From Colwellia sp. C2M11 (lineage in GTDB: Bacteria > Pseudomonadota > Gammaproteobacteria > Enterobacterales > Alteromonadaceae): a stretch of 54,107 bases of DNA. The notes under the pieces are model-generated. The model was not told the origin of the DNA. It searched no databases and saw only the letters and a program-made list of their open reading frames with translations. Position 1 is the stretch's first letter. Each line of letters opens with the position of its first letter. Positions 18,841-29,975 of this stretch are shown in pieces. The DNA lies in the NCBI RefSeq assembly GCF_018860915.1, contig NZ_JAHKQD010000022.1, positions 1-54,107 on the forward strand, given 5' to 3'. Position numbers and translations under genes: made by a program.

Positions 18841-20025
18841 TTAAGCCTGTTTTGCTTTGGCGTCGGTTTTATATTCGTTAATCAAGTCAATAAAATGGTC
18901 AAATAATGGTGCGGCATCATGTGGGCCTGGGCTTGCTTCTGGATGACCTTGGAAACTGAATGCGGGTTTGTCAGTGCGATGAATTCCCTGTAAAGAACCA
19001 TCAAATAGCGATTTATGTGTTGTTCTTAAGTTATCAGGTAAATTATTTTCATCAACAGCAAAACCATGGTTTTGCGAAGTAATCATAACTACATCCCGGT
19101 CAATATCTTTCACTGGATGGTTAGCACCATGGTGACCAAATTTCATTTTAACAGTCTTAGCGCCACTGGCTAAACCAAGTAATTGATGGCCTAAACAAAT
19201 ACCAAAGACAGGAATATCTGTTGTTAAAAACTCTTTAATCGCGGTAATAGCATAATCACAAGGCTCTGGGTCACCAGGGCCATTTGATAAAAAGATACCA
19301 TCAGGGTTCATAGCTAACACATCACTTGCTGATGTTTGTGCTGGTACTACGGTTAGTTTACAACCACGGTCTACTAACATGCGCAAAATATTGCTTTTAG
19401 CACCAAAATCATAAGCAACTACATGAAAGTCGAATTTTTCTGGTTCAGAGAAACCTTCCCCCATAGCGCTACCAAGTGCCCAACTACCTGAGGTCCATTG
19501 ATATTGCTCTTTAGTAGAAACAACTTTGGCTAAGTCCATTCCTTTAAGACCTGGAAATGCTTTTGCTTGCGCTAAGCCATTAGTTTCTGCAGCTTGTAAA
19601 GTCTCATCATTAGCGTCATCAATAGTTAAGATACAACCATTTTGAGCGCCTTTTTCTCGTAAGATACGCGTTAATTTACGTGTATCAATATCAGCAATAC
19701 CTAAAATATTATTGCTAACAAGGTATTCACTTAAGCTTTGTTCACTTCTAAAATTACTTGCAAGTAATGGTAAATCACGAATTACCAAACCTTTAGCAAA
19801 AATAGCGTCTGATTCTTTATCTTCACAGTTAGTACCTGTATTACCAATATGCGGGTAGGTTAGCGTGATAATTTGCTCTGCATATGAAGGATCGGTGAGG
19901 ATTTCCTGATAACCTGTCATTGAAGTATTAAATACTACCTCACCAACAGCCGTTCCCTTTGCACCAATTGCGGTGCCTTTAAATACAGTACCGTCTTCCA
20001 GTACTAAAATCGCAGATATAGCCAA
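18841..20025 (-). CDS. carA: Carbamoyl-phosphate synthase small subunit (glutamine amidotransferase)
   Basis: It hydrolyses glutamine and channels ammonia to CarB. The N-terminal domain ([32 protein letters not shown]) precedes a class I amidotransferase domain with the nucleophile in [11 protein letters not shown] and the His/Glu pair in [12 protein letters not shown]. Start: an ideal GGAGG lies 5 bp before a TTG at 20025, giving 394 residues beginning [12 protein letters not shown], matching the usual CarA N-terminus. The longer frame from 20037 would begin inside the Shine-Dalgarno itself. It is the first gene of carAB. Confidence 0.97.
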   Translation of the reverse strand: MAISAILVLEDGTVFKGTAIGAKGTAVGEVVFNTSMTGYQEILTDPSYAEQIITLTYPHIGNTGTNCEDKESDAIFAKGLVIRDLPLLASNFRSEQSLSEYLVSNNILGIADIDTRKLTRILREKGAQNGCILTIDDANDETLQAAETNGLAQAKAFPGLKGMDLAKVVSTKEQYQWTSGSWALGSAMGEGFSEPEKFDFHVVAYDFGAKSNILRMLVDRGCKLTVVPAQTSASDVLAMNPDGIFLSNGPGDPEPCDYAITAIKEFLTTDIPVFGICLGHQLLGLASGAKTVKMKFGHHGANHPVKDIDRDVVMITSQNHGFAVDENNLPDNLRTTHKSLFDGSLQGIHRTDKPAFSFQGHPEASPGPHDAAPLFDHFIDLINEYKTDAKAKQA

Positions 20026-20297
20026 TGTAACCTCCAAAAAAGAAGAAAAGAATGCAGAACCTTTACTTTAAAAATTAAATTTAAACTCTATTTAAATTGT
20101 CTTTAGTAGTAAGGTAAAACAATCACAAAATTTGTACATAAAAAATGCCAAAAAACGGCTTTGAGCTAAATTTTTGACAAAATCCACTTATTTTACGCTT
20201 GTAGACCACTTTCGTCTAGTGAAATTTTCAAAAACCTATTCTTTTATGTGATTTATTCACTTTTAACCGTCAAGCAGTTAAAAGTAGTAGTTATCTA

Positions 20298-21101
20298 TTA
20301 TTTTAAACCTAAAACATCTTGCATATCGTAAAAGCCATTATCAGCTTCACTCAACCAAAATGCGGCTCTCATAGCACCTAATGCGAAAGTCATTCGAGAG
20401 CTTGCCTTGTGAGTGATTTCTATACGCTCACCTAAATCAGCGAAATAAGCCGTGTGCTCACCAACAATATCACCCGCTCGAACCGTAGCAAAACCAATCG
20501 TTTCCTTACTACGTTCTTCTGTAATACCTTCTCGCCCGTACACCGCACATTCATTAAGGTCGCGCCCTAACGTATCAGCAATTACTTGCCCCATTTTAAC
20601 GGCGGTCCCTGAAGGAGCATCTTTCTTAAATCGATGATGTGCTTCGAAAATTTCAATATCAGTATAATCGCCAATGGCTTTTGCTGTAATTTCCAGTAAC
20701 TTAAACATTAAATTAACACCAACAGAAGTATTCGGCGCTAGCACGATAGGCATTGATTGTCCGGCCTCTTTAATACGATGGACCTGTTCATCGTTAAACC
20801 CTGTAGTACCAATCACTAGTGCCTTATTATGTTCTTTGCACCAGTTAATATTTTCAAGTGACGTTTCTATTGATGTAAAATCAATAAAGACTTCAGCTTC
20901 ATTTAATTGGCTTAACTCCGTAACCGTAGTTAGCCCCATCGCGCCTATACCCGCTAATTCACCAAGGTCGAAACCTGCAAATGAAGAACTACTACGAACG
21001 CTACCTCCAATCAATTCAATACTTTCATGTTCATGGGCTGCTTGAATAAGATTACGCCCCATTCTGCCACTACAACCTAATATTGCTACTTTTACTTTCA
21101 T
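20298..21101 (-). CDS. dapB: 4-hydroxy-tetrahydrodipicolinate reductase
   Basis: It reduces the DapA product with NAD(P)H in the diaminopimelate/lysine pathway. 267 residues: an N-terminal Rossmann domain (GCSGRMGRN at about 9-17, [17 protein letters not shown]) and a C-terminal catalytic domain with [15 protein letters not shown], which holds the catalytic His and Lys. The downstream 260-bp gap carries the carAB promoter region. The upstream NTF2-like gene ends 9 bp before it and may be cotranscribed. Confidence 0.97.
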   Translation of the reverse strand: MKVKVAILGCSGRMGRNLIQAAHEHESIELIGGSVRSSSSFAGFDLGELAGIGAMGLTTVTELSQLNEAEVFIDFTSIETSLENINWCKEHNKALVIGTTGFNDEQVHRIKEAGQSMPIVLAPNTSVGVNLMFKLLEITAKAIGDYTDIEIFEAHHRFKKDAPSGTAVKMGQVIADTLGRDLNECAVYGREGITEERSKETIGFATVRAGDIVGEHTAYFADLGERIEITHKASSRMTFALGAMRAAFWLSEADNGFYDMQDVLGLK

Positions 21102-21110
21102 GTTTATTCT

Positions 21111-21539
21111 CTACTTTGAACCTGTCAGCATAACAGGATGATCTAATGTCTGTGAATTGGATAAGTCATGGGAAACAACATTAATAATTTTCAGCTTATT
21201 ATCAACTAAAATTAAATGATAAATTGCGCAAAAATCAGCAAATATCTCCCCTTTTTCATCAAGAAACTCCCAATCTACACTCATTAAAAATAAATGATCA
21301 GTGACTAGAGAGTAACTTGCCTTTTTAATGAGTATATCACTGGTTTTTGCTTGCTGTAATTGATTAAAAATCTTAGTAAGCTCTTGCTGACATGCTTTGA
21401 TATCTGTCACTAAAACAACTTGGTCAGGAGTATGCAGAGTACAAGGTAGGTAATAAGCAGTCGCAGCCTTATTCAAATCATAATGGGTAAATGCCGATAA
21501 ATATTCCTTTAAAAATAATGTAACTTTTTTAGTCTGCAT
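21111..21539 (-). CDS. NTF2-like/SnoaL-type small protein of unknown function
   Basis: 142 residues, no signal peptide. The pattern (an N-terminal helix LFLKEYLSAFTHYDLNKAATAYYLPCTLHTPDQ, then alternating beta strands ending in a HLILVDNKLKIINVVSHD hairpin) is that of an NTF2-like cone fold, as in SnoaL or DUF4440 proteins. These bind small molecules or act as accessory domains. The ATG at 21539 was chosen; TTG and GTG codons upstream are possible. It lies 9 bp upstream of dapB, downstream of the fklB terminator. Confidence 0.65.
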   Translation of the reverse strand: MQTKKVTLFLKEYLSAFTHYDLNKAATAYYLPCTLHTPDQVVLVTDIKACQQELTKIFNQLQQAKTSDILIKKASYSLVTDHLFLMSVDWEFLDEKGEIFADFCAIYHLILVDNKLKIINVVSHDLSNSQTLDHPVMLTGSK

Positions 21540-21581
21540 TCTATGTGTCACCAACAAGACAAGTTGTGTTAATTTTCACTT

Positions 21582-21609
21582 AAAAAAAAGCCCTCAACTG
21601 AGGGCTTTA
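21582..21609 (-). terminator. Terminator of fklB
   Basis: AAAGCCCTC / GAGGGCTTT stem with a short loop and eight T on the minus strand, starting 11 bp past the fklB stop. Confidence 0.9.
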
Positions 21610-21619
21610 AAATAACTAA

Positions 21620-22243
21620 CTAGCTAACGATGCTAATTAATTCAACATCAAATACTAAGGTAGCATAAGGTGGGATAGCACCTTGTGAACCTTGCTCGCC
21701 ATAAGCTAAGTTATAAGGAACTGTTAGCTTCCATTTACTACCTTCAGGCATTAACTGTAATGCTTCTGTCCAGCCAGCAATTACACCGCCAACTGGAAAC
21801 TCTGCCGGCTGACCACGTTCAACTGAACTATCAAATACATCACCATTAGCGAAGGTACCATGATAATGAACACGAACAGTGCTAGCAGCTGTTGGCTTAT
21901 CGCCGTCACCTGTTTCAATTACTTCATATTGTAAACCTGACTCTGTAACAGTAACTCCATCACGTTTAGCATTTTCAGCTAAAAAAGCTTCGCCTTCGGC
22001 TGCTTTTTCTTTAGCAATAGCTTGCTCTTGCTCTTGTAATTTTTTAGAAACTACAGTGAAAGCTTCATTTAAATCTTCATCTGATACTTGGCTTGCTGCA
22101 TTAATTAATGCATCAGCAATACCTGCTTGTACAGCGGTAATATCAAATTCTTTAAAAGGGTTGTTACGTAATTGGTCACCTAATTGACGACCTACACCGT
22201 AGCTTACACGTTGCTCAATTGTTTCGTATTTGTTTTCAGACAT
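21620..22243 (-). CDS. fklB: FKBP-type peptidyl-prolyl isomerase FklB-like
   Basis: Proline isomerase/chaperone of 207 residues. An N-terminal dimerisation domain of FkpA/Mip type (about 1-95, YGVGRQLGDQL) precedes a C-terminal FKBP domain (about 105-205: VRVHYHGTFANGDVFDSS, FPVGGVIAGWTEALQLMPEGSKW, YGEQGSQGAIPPYATLVFDVEL). There is no signal peptide, so it is cytoplasmic, as FklB (FKBP22) is. The ATG at 22243 (MSENKYET) was preferred over a GTG three codons upstream. It is divergent from the NhaC-type antiporter. Confidence 0.92.
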   Translation of the reverse strand: MSENKYETIEQRVSYGVGRQLGDQLRNNPFKEFDITAVQAGIADALINAASQVSDEDLNEAFTVVSKKLQEQEQAIAKEKAAEGEAFLAENAKRDGVTVTESGLQYEVIETGDGDKPTAASTVRVHYHGTFANGDVFDSSVERGQPAEFPVGGVIAGWTEALQLMPEGSKWKLTVPYNLAYGEQGSQGAIPPYATLVFDVELISIVS

Positions 22244-22436
22244 ATTTTTCACTTACTTTTTTAAAAATTTGCGAGAGTCTATCATAAAGCTTAGCCAGTA
22301 TGTAGGGTCGGAGTATCGCAATTTGTTATTTTTTATAAACGCTTTAAATATAAATACCAATCACTACTTCACACCACGTTGATTTAACGAATATAATAGG
22401 CAACGCATGTAACATTTATAATAAGAATTTATATTT

Positions 22437-23780
22437 ATGACCACTTCTGCAGCAGAAGATCAACCAATAACGAATAAGAAAAGCCTCATTGCTTTACTGC
22501 CTTTTGCCGTATTTCTTGGCATATTTTTAGGTACTGGTATTATTTTAACGCTTCAAGGTGTTGAATTCGCTTTTTATCAACTCCCTGCCAGCATTGCTAT
22601 TATTCCTGCTATTTTTGTGGCTATTTATCTTGGTAAGGTGTTAAGTAAAGAGCCTATTGATAAACAAATAGGGCAATTCATCAGTGGTGCAGGCCACGCC
22701 AACATTATGACCATGTGCATTATTTATCTACTGGCAGGGGCTTTTGCAACGGTAGCGAAAGCAACAGGAAGTGTTGATGCTAGTGTACAATTAGGTTTAG
22801 CATTTTTTCCTACTTATCTATTATTACCTGGTTTGTTCTTAGTTGCGGCATTTTTATCAACCGCGATGGGTACCTCAATGGGCACTATTGCTGCCATTGC
22901 TCCTATTGCTTTAGGTTTTATAGAGTCTGCAGGAATAGATTCAGCTTTAGTGGCGGGTTGTTTAATTTCAGGGGCTATTTTTGGTGATAATTTATCTATA
23001 ATTTCAGACACCACCATTGCCTCAACACGTAGTCAAGGCGCTCACATGAAAGATAAATTTAAAGTGAACTTTAAATTTGCCGTGCCTGCTGCCATTATTT
23101 GTTTAATTATATTTTCAGTGTCAGGACAAAATATTGATTATCAATTGGCTAGTGATCCTGCCGTTTTAGGGCTGATTCCTTATATTGTTATTCTAATACT
23201 TGCCCTTTCTGGCGTTAATGTTTTTGTGGTTTTATCGTTAGGCATCGTATTAGCGGCAGCTATTGGTATGTTAACAAGCGACTATCAATTATCAGCACTA
23301 ATAACTGATATCAATGCTGGTTTTTCTAGTATGCAAGATATCTTTATTTTGTCGTTGTTTATTGGAGGGTTAAGTGAATTAATTCGTCACCAAGGTGGCT
23401 TATCTGCGCTCACAAAAACTATTGAATCATTCGCACGAAAATTAAGCCCACATAATAAAAAGCGTGCCGCTGGTTTAGGTATTGCCGGATTGACTTTTGG
23501 TTGTAATTTTTTTACTGCTAATAATACCGTATCAATTATTATCACCGGCGAGACGGCAAAAGATTTGGCCACTGATGGGGAATTAACACCGGCACAATCT
23601 GCCAGCTTACTCGATGTGTTTGCCTGTATTAACCAAGGTTTATTACCTTATGGTGCACAGGCTTTATTATTAGGATCAACGTTAAGCATTTCACCGCTGG
23701 CAGTGATCTCTCATGCGTTTTACCCAATGATATTGTTCTTTACTGCAGGTATTGCATTCTGGCGAATGACAAAGAATTAA
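22437..23780 (+). CDS. NhaC-family Na+/H+ antiporter-like membrane protein
   Basis: 447 residues with about 11-12 hydrophobic helices. Conserved features of the NhaC/ArsB-NhaD ion-transporter group are present: STAMGTSMGTIAAIAPIALG (about 141-160), a GCLISGAIFGDNLSIISDTT block with paired acidic residues in a helix break (about 180-199), and a near-repeat GCNFFTANNTVSIIITGE (about 355-372). The role would be sodium extrusion or pH homeostasis, sensible for a marine cell. NhaC relatives include amino-acid/H+ exchangers, so the substrate is not certain. Confidence 0.8.
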   Translation: MTTSAAEDQPITNKKSLIALLPFAVFLGIFLGTGIILTLQGVEFAFYQLPASIAIIPAIFVAIYLGKVLSKEPIDKQIGQFISGAGHANIMTMCIIYLLAGAFATVAKATGSVDASVQLGLAFFPTYLLLPGLFLVAAFLSTAMGTSMGTIAAIAPIALGFIESAGIDSALVAGCLISGAIFGDNLSIISDTTIASTRSQGAHMKDKFKVNFKFAVPAAIICLIIFSVSGQNIDYQLASDPAVLGLIPYIVILILALSGVNVFVVLSLGIVLAAAIGMLTSDYQLSALITDINAGFSSMQDIFILSLFIGGLSELIRHQGGLSALTKTIESFARKLSPHNKKRAAGLGIAGLTFGCNFFTANNTVSIIITGETAKDLATDGELTPAQSASLLDVFACINQGLLPYGAQALLLGSTLSISPLAVISHAFYPMILFFTAGIAFWRMTKN

Positions 23781-23800
23781 TGTTCAATATAAACTTATAC

Positions 23801-24433
23801 TTACTTTATTAACGTAGTGCTATCTTTTGTAACACTATAAATATCACTTGGTTTAAAGCCTAGAGTTATATGAAAATCTTTACTGTTTAGCAAAAAACGC
23901 TGACGAATTGATTGTCCATCAGCACTTTGAGCGACAACAAAGTAGGTTTTACTATCATCGCGTGCCACTGTACCTAAACCAAGTAAGTTAATATTAATCT
24001 GATTCGATAATTCGCCATTAACACCTGAAGCAAGTAACTTTTCAACTAATGCTTTATCTGCTAGTTGATATTCAGGTGGGCTAACTAATGTCATATGAAA
24101 TAGTTGATGATCACGTGCCGCTTGAAATGCTCTATATTGCGGAAATTCATCCCCTAGTAATTTCTCTAATTGGGTTAAGTACACAAATAATTCTGCACGA
24201 CTAACGACTGCACCTAAATAAGTTTGCCCTTGATTATCGGTCAATTTAGAGACTTTCAAACTAATAGTTTTGATGTTTTTACTATTGTCAGATGGTTGAT
24301 GCTGATTTGCACTTAATGACTGGAGCGCCCTAACCTGCTTATTTGTCAGCTCAACTTTATCATCGGTTATGTTATGAGCTGACACATGAAACTGCATCAA
24401 AAGAATAAACATGGTTATCGATATTTTAATCAT
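23801..24433 (-). CDS. Secreted 2H-phosphoesterase-like protein
   Basis: 210 residues. A signal peptide (MIKISITMFILLMQFHVSAH, cleavage after HVSA) directs export. The mature protein holds two HxT motifs about 80 residues apart, QLFHMTLVSP (about 112) and DFHITLGF (about 191), the arrangement that defines the 2H phosphoesterase superfamily (LigT/CPDase and others), whose two histidines act on 2',3'-cyclic or 1',2'-cyclic phosphates. Bacterial members are mostly cytoplasmic, so export is unusual. The substrate is unknown. It converges with the antiporter gene (20-bp gap) and follows ligA. Confidence 0.65.
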   Translation of the reverse strand: MIKISITMFILLMQFHVSAHNITDDKVELTNKQVRALQSLSANQHQPSDNSKNIKTISLKVSKLTDNQGQTYLGAVVSRAELFVYLTQLEKLLGDEFPQYRAFQAARDHQLFHMTLVSPPEYQLADKALVEKLLASGVNGELSNQININLLGLGTVARDDSKTYFVVAQSADGQSIRQRFLLNSKDFHITLGFKPSDIYSVTKDSTTLIK

Positions 24434-24470
24434 TAAATTCTCTTTATAATAAATAAGCTTTTATTTAGGG

Positions 24471-26549
<2,079 letters not shown>

Positions 26550-26626
26550 TTAACTCAAAAAAAGGCAGAGAATGCTTGCAAAGAGTCACTGTTTAATAGA
26601 ATTAAACAGTGACTAAAAATTTATTA

Positions 26627-27727
26627 TCAAAATCGAGCAAGGCGATGTTGTCTATCAAACTCACGAATTTTACTAACATAATGCTGCTCTGTTTGCTTAG
26701 TCATTATATTACGTTTGTCATCAAGTAATTGTGCATTAAATTCATTAGCTAGCTGCTTAGCGGCTAATAACATTTGATCAAACGCGGCAAAGGGGTCACC
26801 GGCATTAGGAAGAGTCATAAATAAGCTGACTCCTTGTGTTACAAATGTTTCCATGGTATCTAAATCAAAAGAGCCTGGATTTAGCATGTTAGCTAAACTA
26901 AAAGTAACAGGGCCATTACCAGCACTATCTTGATGACGATGAAAAATGTTCATTTCTCCATATTTCATGCCCAAGGTTAATAAACTAGGTAAAAGTGCAG
27001 CGCCTGACATTTGGTGATTATCAGGCATTACCACACTAAGAATAATCACTTGTGTATCGATATTATTATTAACTTCAGCTTCGTTAGGGCCAGTTTTTTC
27101 CTGTGCATTATCAGCAACATTAGTGTTTGGCACATTTTCATCATCAATAGATACACCTTCACCAAAATTAATTTCCATTTGGTTTCTTTTTATTTCTTCT
27201 TTAGATAATGATTCGACCGGCTTAGTTCGTGTAAATTTTTTACTGGCAACTTGACTAGTATTGCCTCTTGCAGGTTTTGCATTAGTTACAGGCTGTTGAT
27301 ACATTGGCTGTTCTAAAGAAATTTCTTTTTTCGCTTCTATTTCAACTTGTGCCTGACTATTTTTTTGCTTTTTTAATTCAACATCATGCTCCGAAACTTT
27401 TTCATTAACAGCAAAGTCATTGTATAGCTCTTGATGCTGGCCGTTATCTAGATGATTAATTTCTTCGAGACTAATAGTTTGTTCAAAGTCTTTTTCACTT
27501 TCTACTTTAGGTTCATTAGCCTGCTTTAATACTTTTACTTGGCCTACACCATATTGATCAAAACCACTATCATCAAAATTTCTAGAGACTGGCTCAACTT
27601 TTTCCTTGCTGGTTTTAAGTTTATAAGGATTTTTTTGCTTGCGAATGGTCCATAAACCATGAATAAATATAGCAGCAATAATAAAACCGCTAAGAATAAT
27701 TAATGCGTTTCTGAAGTTATCTTCCAT
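26627..27727 (-). CDS. zipA: Cell division protein ZipA
   Basis: 366 residues. ZipA is a bitopic inner-membrane protein that anchors FtsZ. It has an N-terminal transmembrane helix (about 7-27, ALIILSGFIIAAIFIHGLW), a basic stretch (RKQKNPYKLK), a long acidic/Gln-rich linker (about 40-220) and a C-terminal FtsZ-binding domain (about 225-355; LSVVMPDNHQMSGAALLPSL, FSLANMLNPGSFD, TLPNAGDPFAAFDQML). The ZipA-ligA order and divergence from cysZ match E. coli. Confidence 0.95.
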   Translation of the reverse strand: MEDNFRNALIILSGFIIAAIFIHGLWTIRKQKNPYKLKTSKEKVEPVSRNFDDSGFDQYGVGQVKVLKQANEPKVESEKDFEQTISLEEINHLDNGQHQELYNDFAVNEKVSEHDVELKKQKNSQAQVEIEAKKEISLEQPMYQQPVTNAKPARGNTSQVASKKFTRTKPVESLSKEEIKRNQMEINFGEGVSIDDENVPNTNVADNAQEKTGPNEAEVNNNIDTQVIILSVVMPDNHQMSGAALLPSLLTLGMKYGEMNIFHRHQDSAGNGPVTFSLANMLNPGSFDLDTMETFVTQGVSLFMTLPNAGDPFAAFDQMLLAAKQLANEFNAQLLDDKRNIMTKQTEQHYVSKIREFDRQHRLARF

Positions 27728-27968
27728 TGTTATGCCTGTCTTGTAATTCTTTTTTAAGGAAAATTGTGATTATTATTATAGTCTTTCTTATCATACTCAT
27801 GTTACCTCAAGATATTTAATTCAGCGAGAAAAAAGTATGATGAATAAAAATAAAATACCATATAAACTCTAACAGAAATAGTGCCACTTTGTAACAAGTT
27901 AGTACTGTAATTACATGCAATCAGACTTTATAATCAGTCGATTAATATTAAGGTGTTATTATTTATAC

Positions 27969-28736
27969 ATGTCTAGATATACAAACAAACAATTTACTAA
28001 TAAAAATTCCCCTTTAGCGCTAAGTGGTGCCGGCTATTTATTCAAAGGTTTTGAGCTTATTCGTTTAAAAGGTATTCGTCGATTTGTTTTTATACCACTA
28101 TTAGTTAATTTAGTGCTTTTTAGTTGTGCCTTCTATTATATATATAGAGAATTAGAACATTATATGCAGCTAATGATAGGGTGGTTACCAAGTTGGCTTG
28201 ATTGGCTTAGCGCAGTGTTATGGCCTTTAGCTGTAATAACGGTATTAATAGTATTTTCTTTTTTATTTAGTACTGCGGCTAATTGGTTAGCTGCTCCCTT
28301 TAATGGTTTATTATCTGAAAAAATAGAACATTTGTTAGTAGGGGAAACTGGCCCAAGTGAGAGTATGTTAACCATCGTAAAAGATACCCCTAGAGCTTTA
28401 GGCCGAGAATGGACAAAACTCGTCTATTACATTCCTCGCGCTATTGGCTTTTTTGTTTTAATGTGGATATTACCAGTTATAGGGCAGGTTATTTGGTTTT
28501 TATTTGTTGCTTGGATGATGGCAATACAATATAAAGATTACCCTTTTGACAATCATAAAATTTCTTTTTTTGATATGAAGCAAGCATTAAAAAAACAACA
28601 AGGATTAAGTTATAGCTTCGGTATAACGGTTACAGTCTTTGCCATGATACCTATTGTTAACCTAATTATTATGCCTGTTGCTATTTGTGGTGCTACAGCC
28701 CTTTGGGTTGATCATTATCGTAAAGACTTTTTATAA
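27969..28736 (+). CDS. cysZ: Sulfate transporter CysZ
   Basis: 255 residues, inner membrane. CysZ is a proton-coupled sulfate uptake protein feeding cysteine synthesis. The family landmarks IRRFVFIPLLVN, STAANWLAAPFNGLLSEK, YYIPRAIGFFVLMWILPVIGQ, MAIQYKDYPFDNHK and PVAICGATALWVDHYR align with E. coli CysZ from end to end. The ATG at 27969 fits the family length; an in-frame ATG at 27915 would add 18 residues with no support. An AAGGTG lies 13 bp upstream, a rather long spacing. Confidence 0.94.
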   Translation: MSRYTNKQFTNKNSPLALSGAGYLFKGFELIRLKGIRRFVFIPLLVNLVLFSCAFYYIYRELEHYMQLMIGWLPSWLDWLSAVLWPLAVITVLIVFSFLFSTAANWLAAPFNGLLSEKIEHLLVGETGPSESMLTIVKDTPRALGREWTKLVYYIPRAIGFFVLMWILPVIGQVIWFLFVAWMMAIQYKDYPFDNHKISFFDMKQALKKQQGLSYSFGITVTVFAMIPIVNLIIMPVAICGATALWVDHYRKDFL

Positions 28737-28867
28737 AAACGAAAGGAAGTTCTTGCTCAATAAACGACTTCAATTTGTCAGTATTTTTTATTGCGCGTAA
28801 CTTCGTACTCTAATAAAGAATCATCTATATTGATAATAGTTGCATTAAAGGAATAGGAGTTTATTAC

Positions 28868-29236
28868 ATGAAAGTAAAAAGTATAAGTAGATACAGCATA
28901 TTAATTGCAGCTATTATATTTAATTTAAGTGCTATTTCGATGGCAAGTGAGATAAATAAAAGCCCTATTATTACCGTACCTGTGTTAAAAGATGCGCATA
29001 TATTTGCTGACTTTACCGATACGCTTCCCGCTGTTGTTAATTATTATACTTTAGCCACTAAAGAACAAATTATCACTTATTATTCTCAGCAATTTGGCAA
29101 GCCTATTTCACAACAAAACACACAAAACTATTTAACCCTACTCTATCAACAAGAACAAAAAATGATTAGAATTGTTCTCTCTCAACAAGAAAATCAGCGT
29201 CAAGTTGATATTATAATAGAGTCAAATAAAAGTTAG
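28868..29236 (+). CDS. Small exported protein of unknown function
   Basis: 122 residues. A signal peptide (hydrophobic ILIAAIIFNLSAISMA, cleavage near SMASE) is followed by an about 95-residue mature domain with alternating beta pattern (VVNYYTLATKEQIITYYSQQFG, YLTLLYQQEQKMIRIVLSQQ, RQVDIIIES). I do not recognise the family. The YYTLATKEQIITYYSQQFGKP segment resembles the helix of small periplasmic proteins that follow polypeptide stickiness or autotransporter assembly, but this is not a firm match. A good ribosome site (AGGAATAGGAG) precedes the ATG. It follows cysZ by 131 bp. Confidence 0.75.
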   Translation: MKVKSISRYSILIAAIIFNLSAISMASEINKSPIITVPVLKDAHIFADFTDTLPAVVNYYTLATKEQIITYYSQQFGKPISQQNTQNYLTLLYQQEQKMIRIVLSQQENQRQVDIIIESNKS

Positions 29237-29262
29237 CGTATATTCTATTAGGTTACTTTTAT

Positions 29263-29300
29263 TAAAAAAAAGCCCTGTAATTCATTATGAATACAGAGCT
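29263..29300 (-). terminator. Terminator of the 46-residue gene
   Basis: On the minus strand AGCTCTGTA pairs with TACAGGGCT (one G-U), extended by ATTCAT / ATGAAT, and is followed by eight T. It starts 38 bp past the small gene's stop codon, and the T run is on the minus strand only. Confidence 0.8.
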
Positions 29301-29337
29301 TCATTAATTATTATTGATAAGACTATAGTCAATAACT

Positions 29338-29478
29338 TTATTCTGGTTCTATTTGTGCTGTTTTTACTTCCATGTCATCAGCGACTGAATTACTACTCAG
29401 TATTGCTGAAACGGTCATTACAAATACTGCAAAAATAACCGTTGTCAACTTTAACCCTTTAGGGGATGACTTTCGCAT
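29338..29478 (-). CDS. Small membrane or exported peptide, 46 residues, unrecognised
   Basis: The ATG at 29478 is preceded by TAGGTAGCTAAA, a moderate ribosome site. The product starts MRKSSPKGLKL (strongly basic), then a hydrophobic helix TTVIFAVFVMTVSAIL (about 12-27), then SSNSVADDMEVKTAQIEPE (acidic tail). This is either a single-pass small membrane protein or a signal peptide (cleavage after SVA) releasing a very short acidic peptide. A dedicated terminator follows at 29263-29300. The match of frame, ribosome site and terminator supports a real gene. No homologue is recalled. Confidence 0.6.
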   Translation of the reverse strand: MRKSSPKGLKLTTVIFAVFVMTVSAILSSNSVADDMEVKTAQIEPE

Positions 29479-29975
29479 TTTAGCTACCTAATTTTTATTT
29501 TAATTTTATCTCTTACGTTAGTTGTCTATTCTTATTATTTTATAAACGTTCAATTTATGCACTTTTAATACAAAAACACAAAAAAACATTAATGTAAACA
29601 ACCTGATTAAAAACTAAACTATTTGATTTCATAATTCAAGGCAATTATTGATTTTTCTATTATTTATTATGTTTTTACAAAAAAATTTATTAGTAAGGTC
29701 TAATTGTTATGTGCTGTGAGGACTTTTATCATTATTTACCCTATTTATTTTTTACAAAGGAATTAAAAACTAAATCCCTACCATATTTCAATTTCTTTAT
29801 TTCTTAATAAAAATCAATATATATGTTTTTTTTACACAAAAATTATACTTATCACCTTAAGTAACCGAAAAAAAGATAAAAAATTATGTAATATCATTTG
29901 CGATATATCTGATGGTAGGAGAAAATACGCGCAATTCAATTATACCCTTTTAATAAAAAGTAAATCGGAGCTAAT
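29479..29975. other. AT-rich intergenic region upstream of transketolase
   Basis: About 500 bp with no supported reading frame. It must hold the promoter of the 46-residue gene (leftward) and of tkt (rightward). A partial HexR-like sequence TGTAATATCATTTGC lies at 29887-29901. The tkt ribosome site CGGAG is 6 bp before its ATG. Confidence 0.5.

Noticed and set aside
20236..20265. ArgR-box-like TGAATAAATCA between dapB and carA
   Set aside because: Only loosely matches the known 18-bp ARG box; too weak to call, though arginine control of carAB would be expected.
29887..29901. HexR-like TGTAATATCATTTGC upstream of tkt
   Set aside because: Only the left half fits the consensus; the right half is degenerate.
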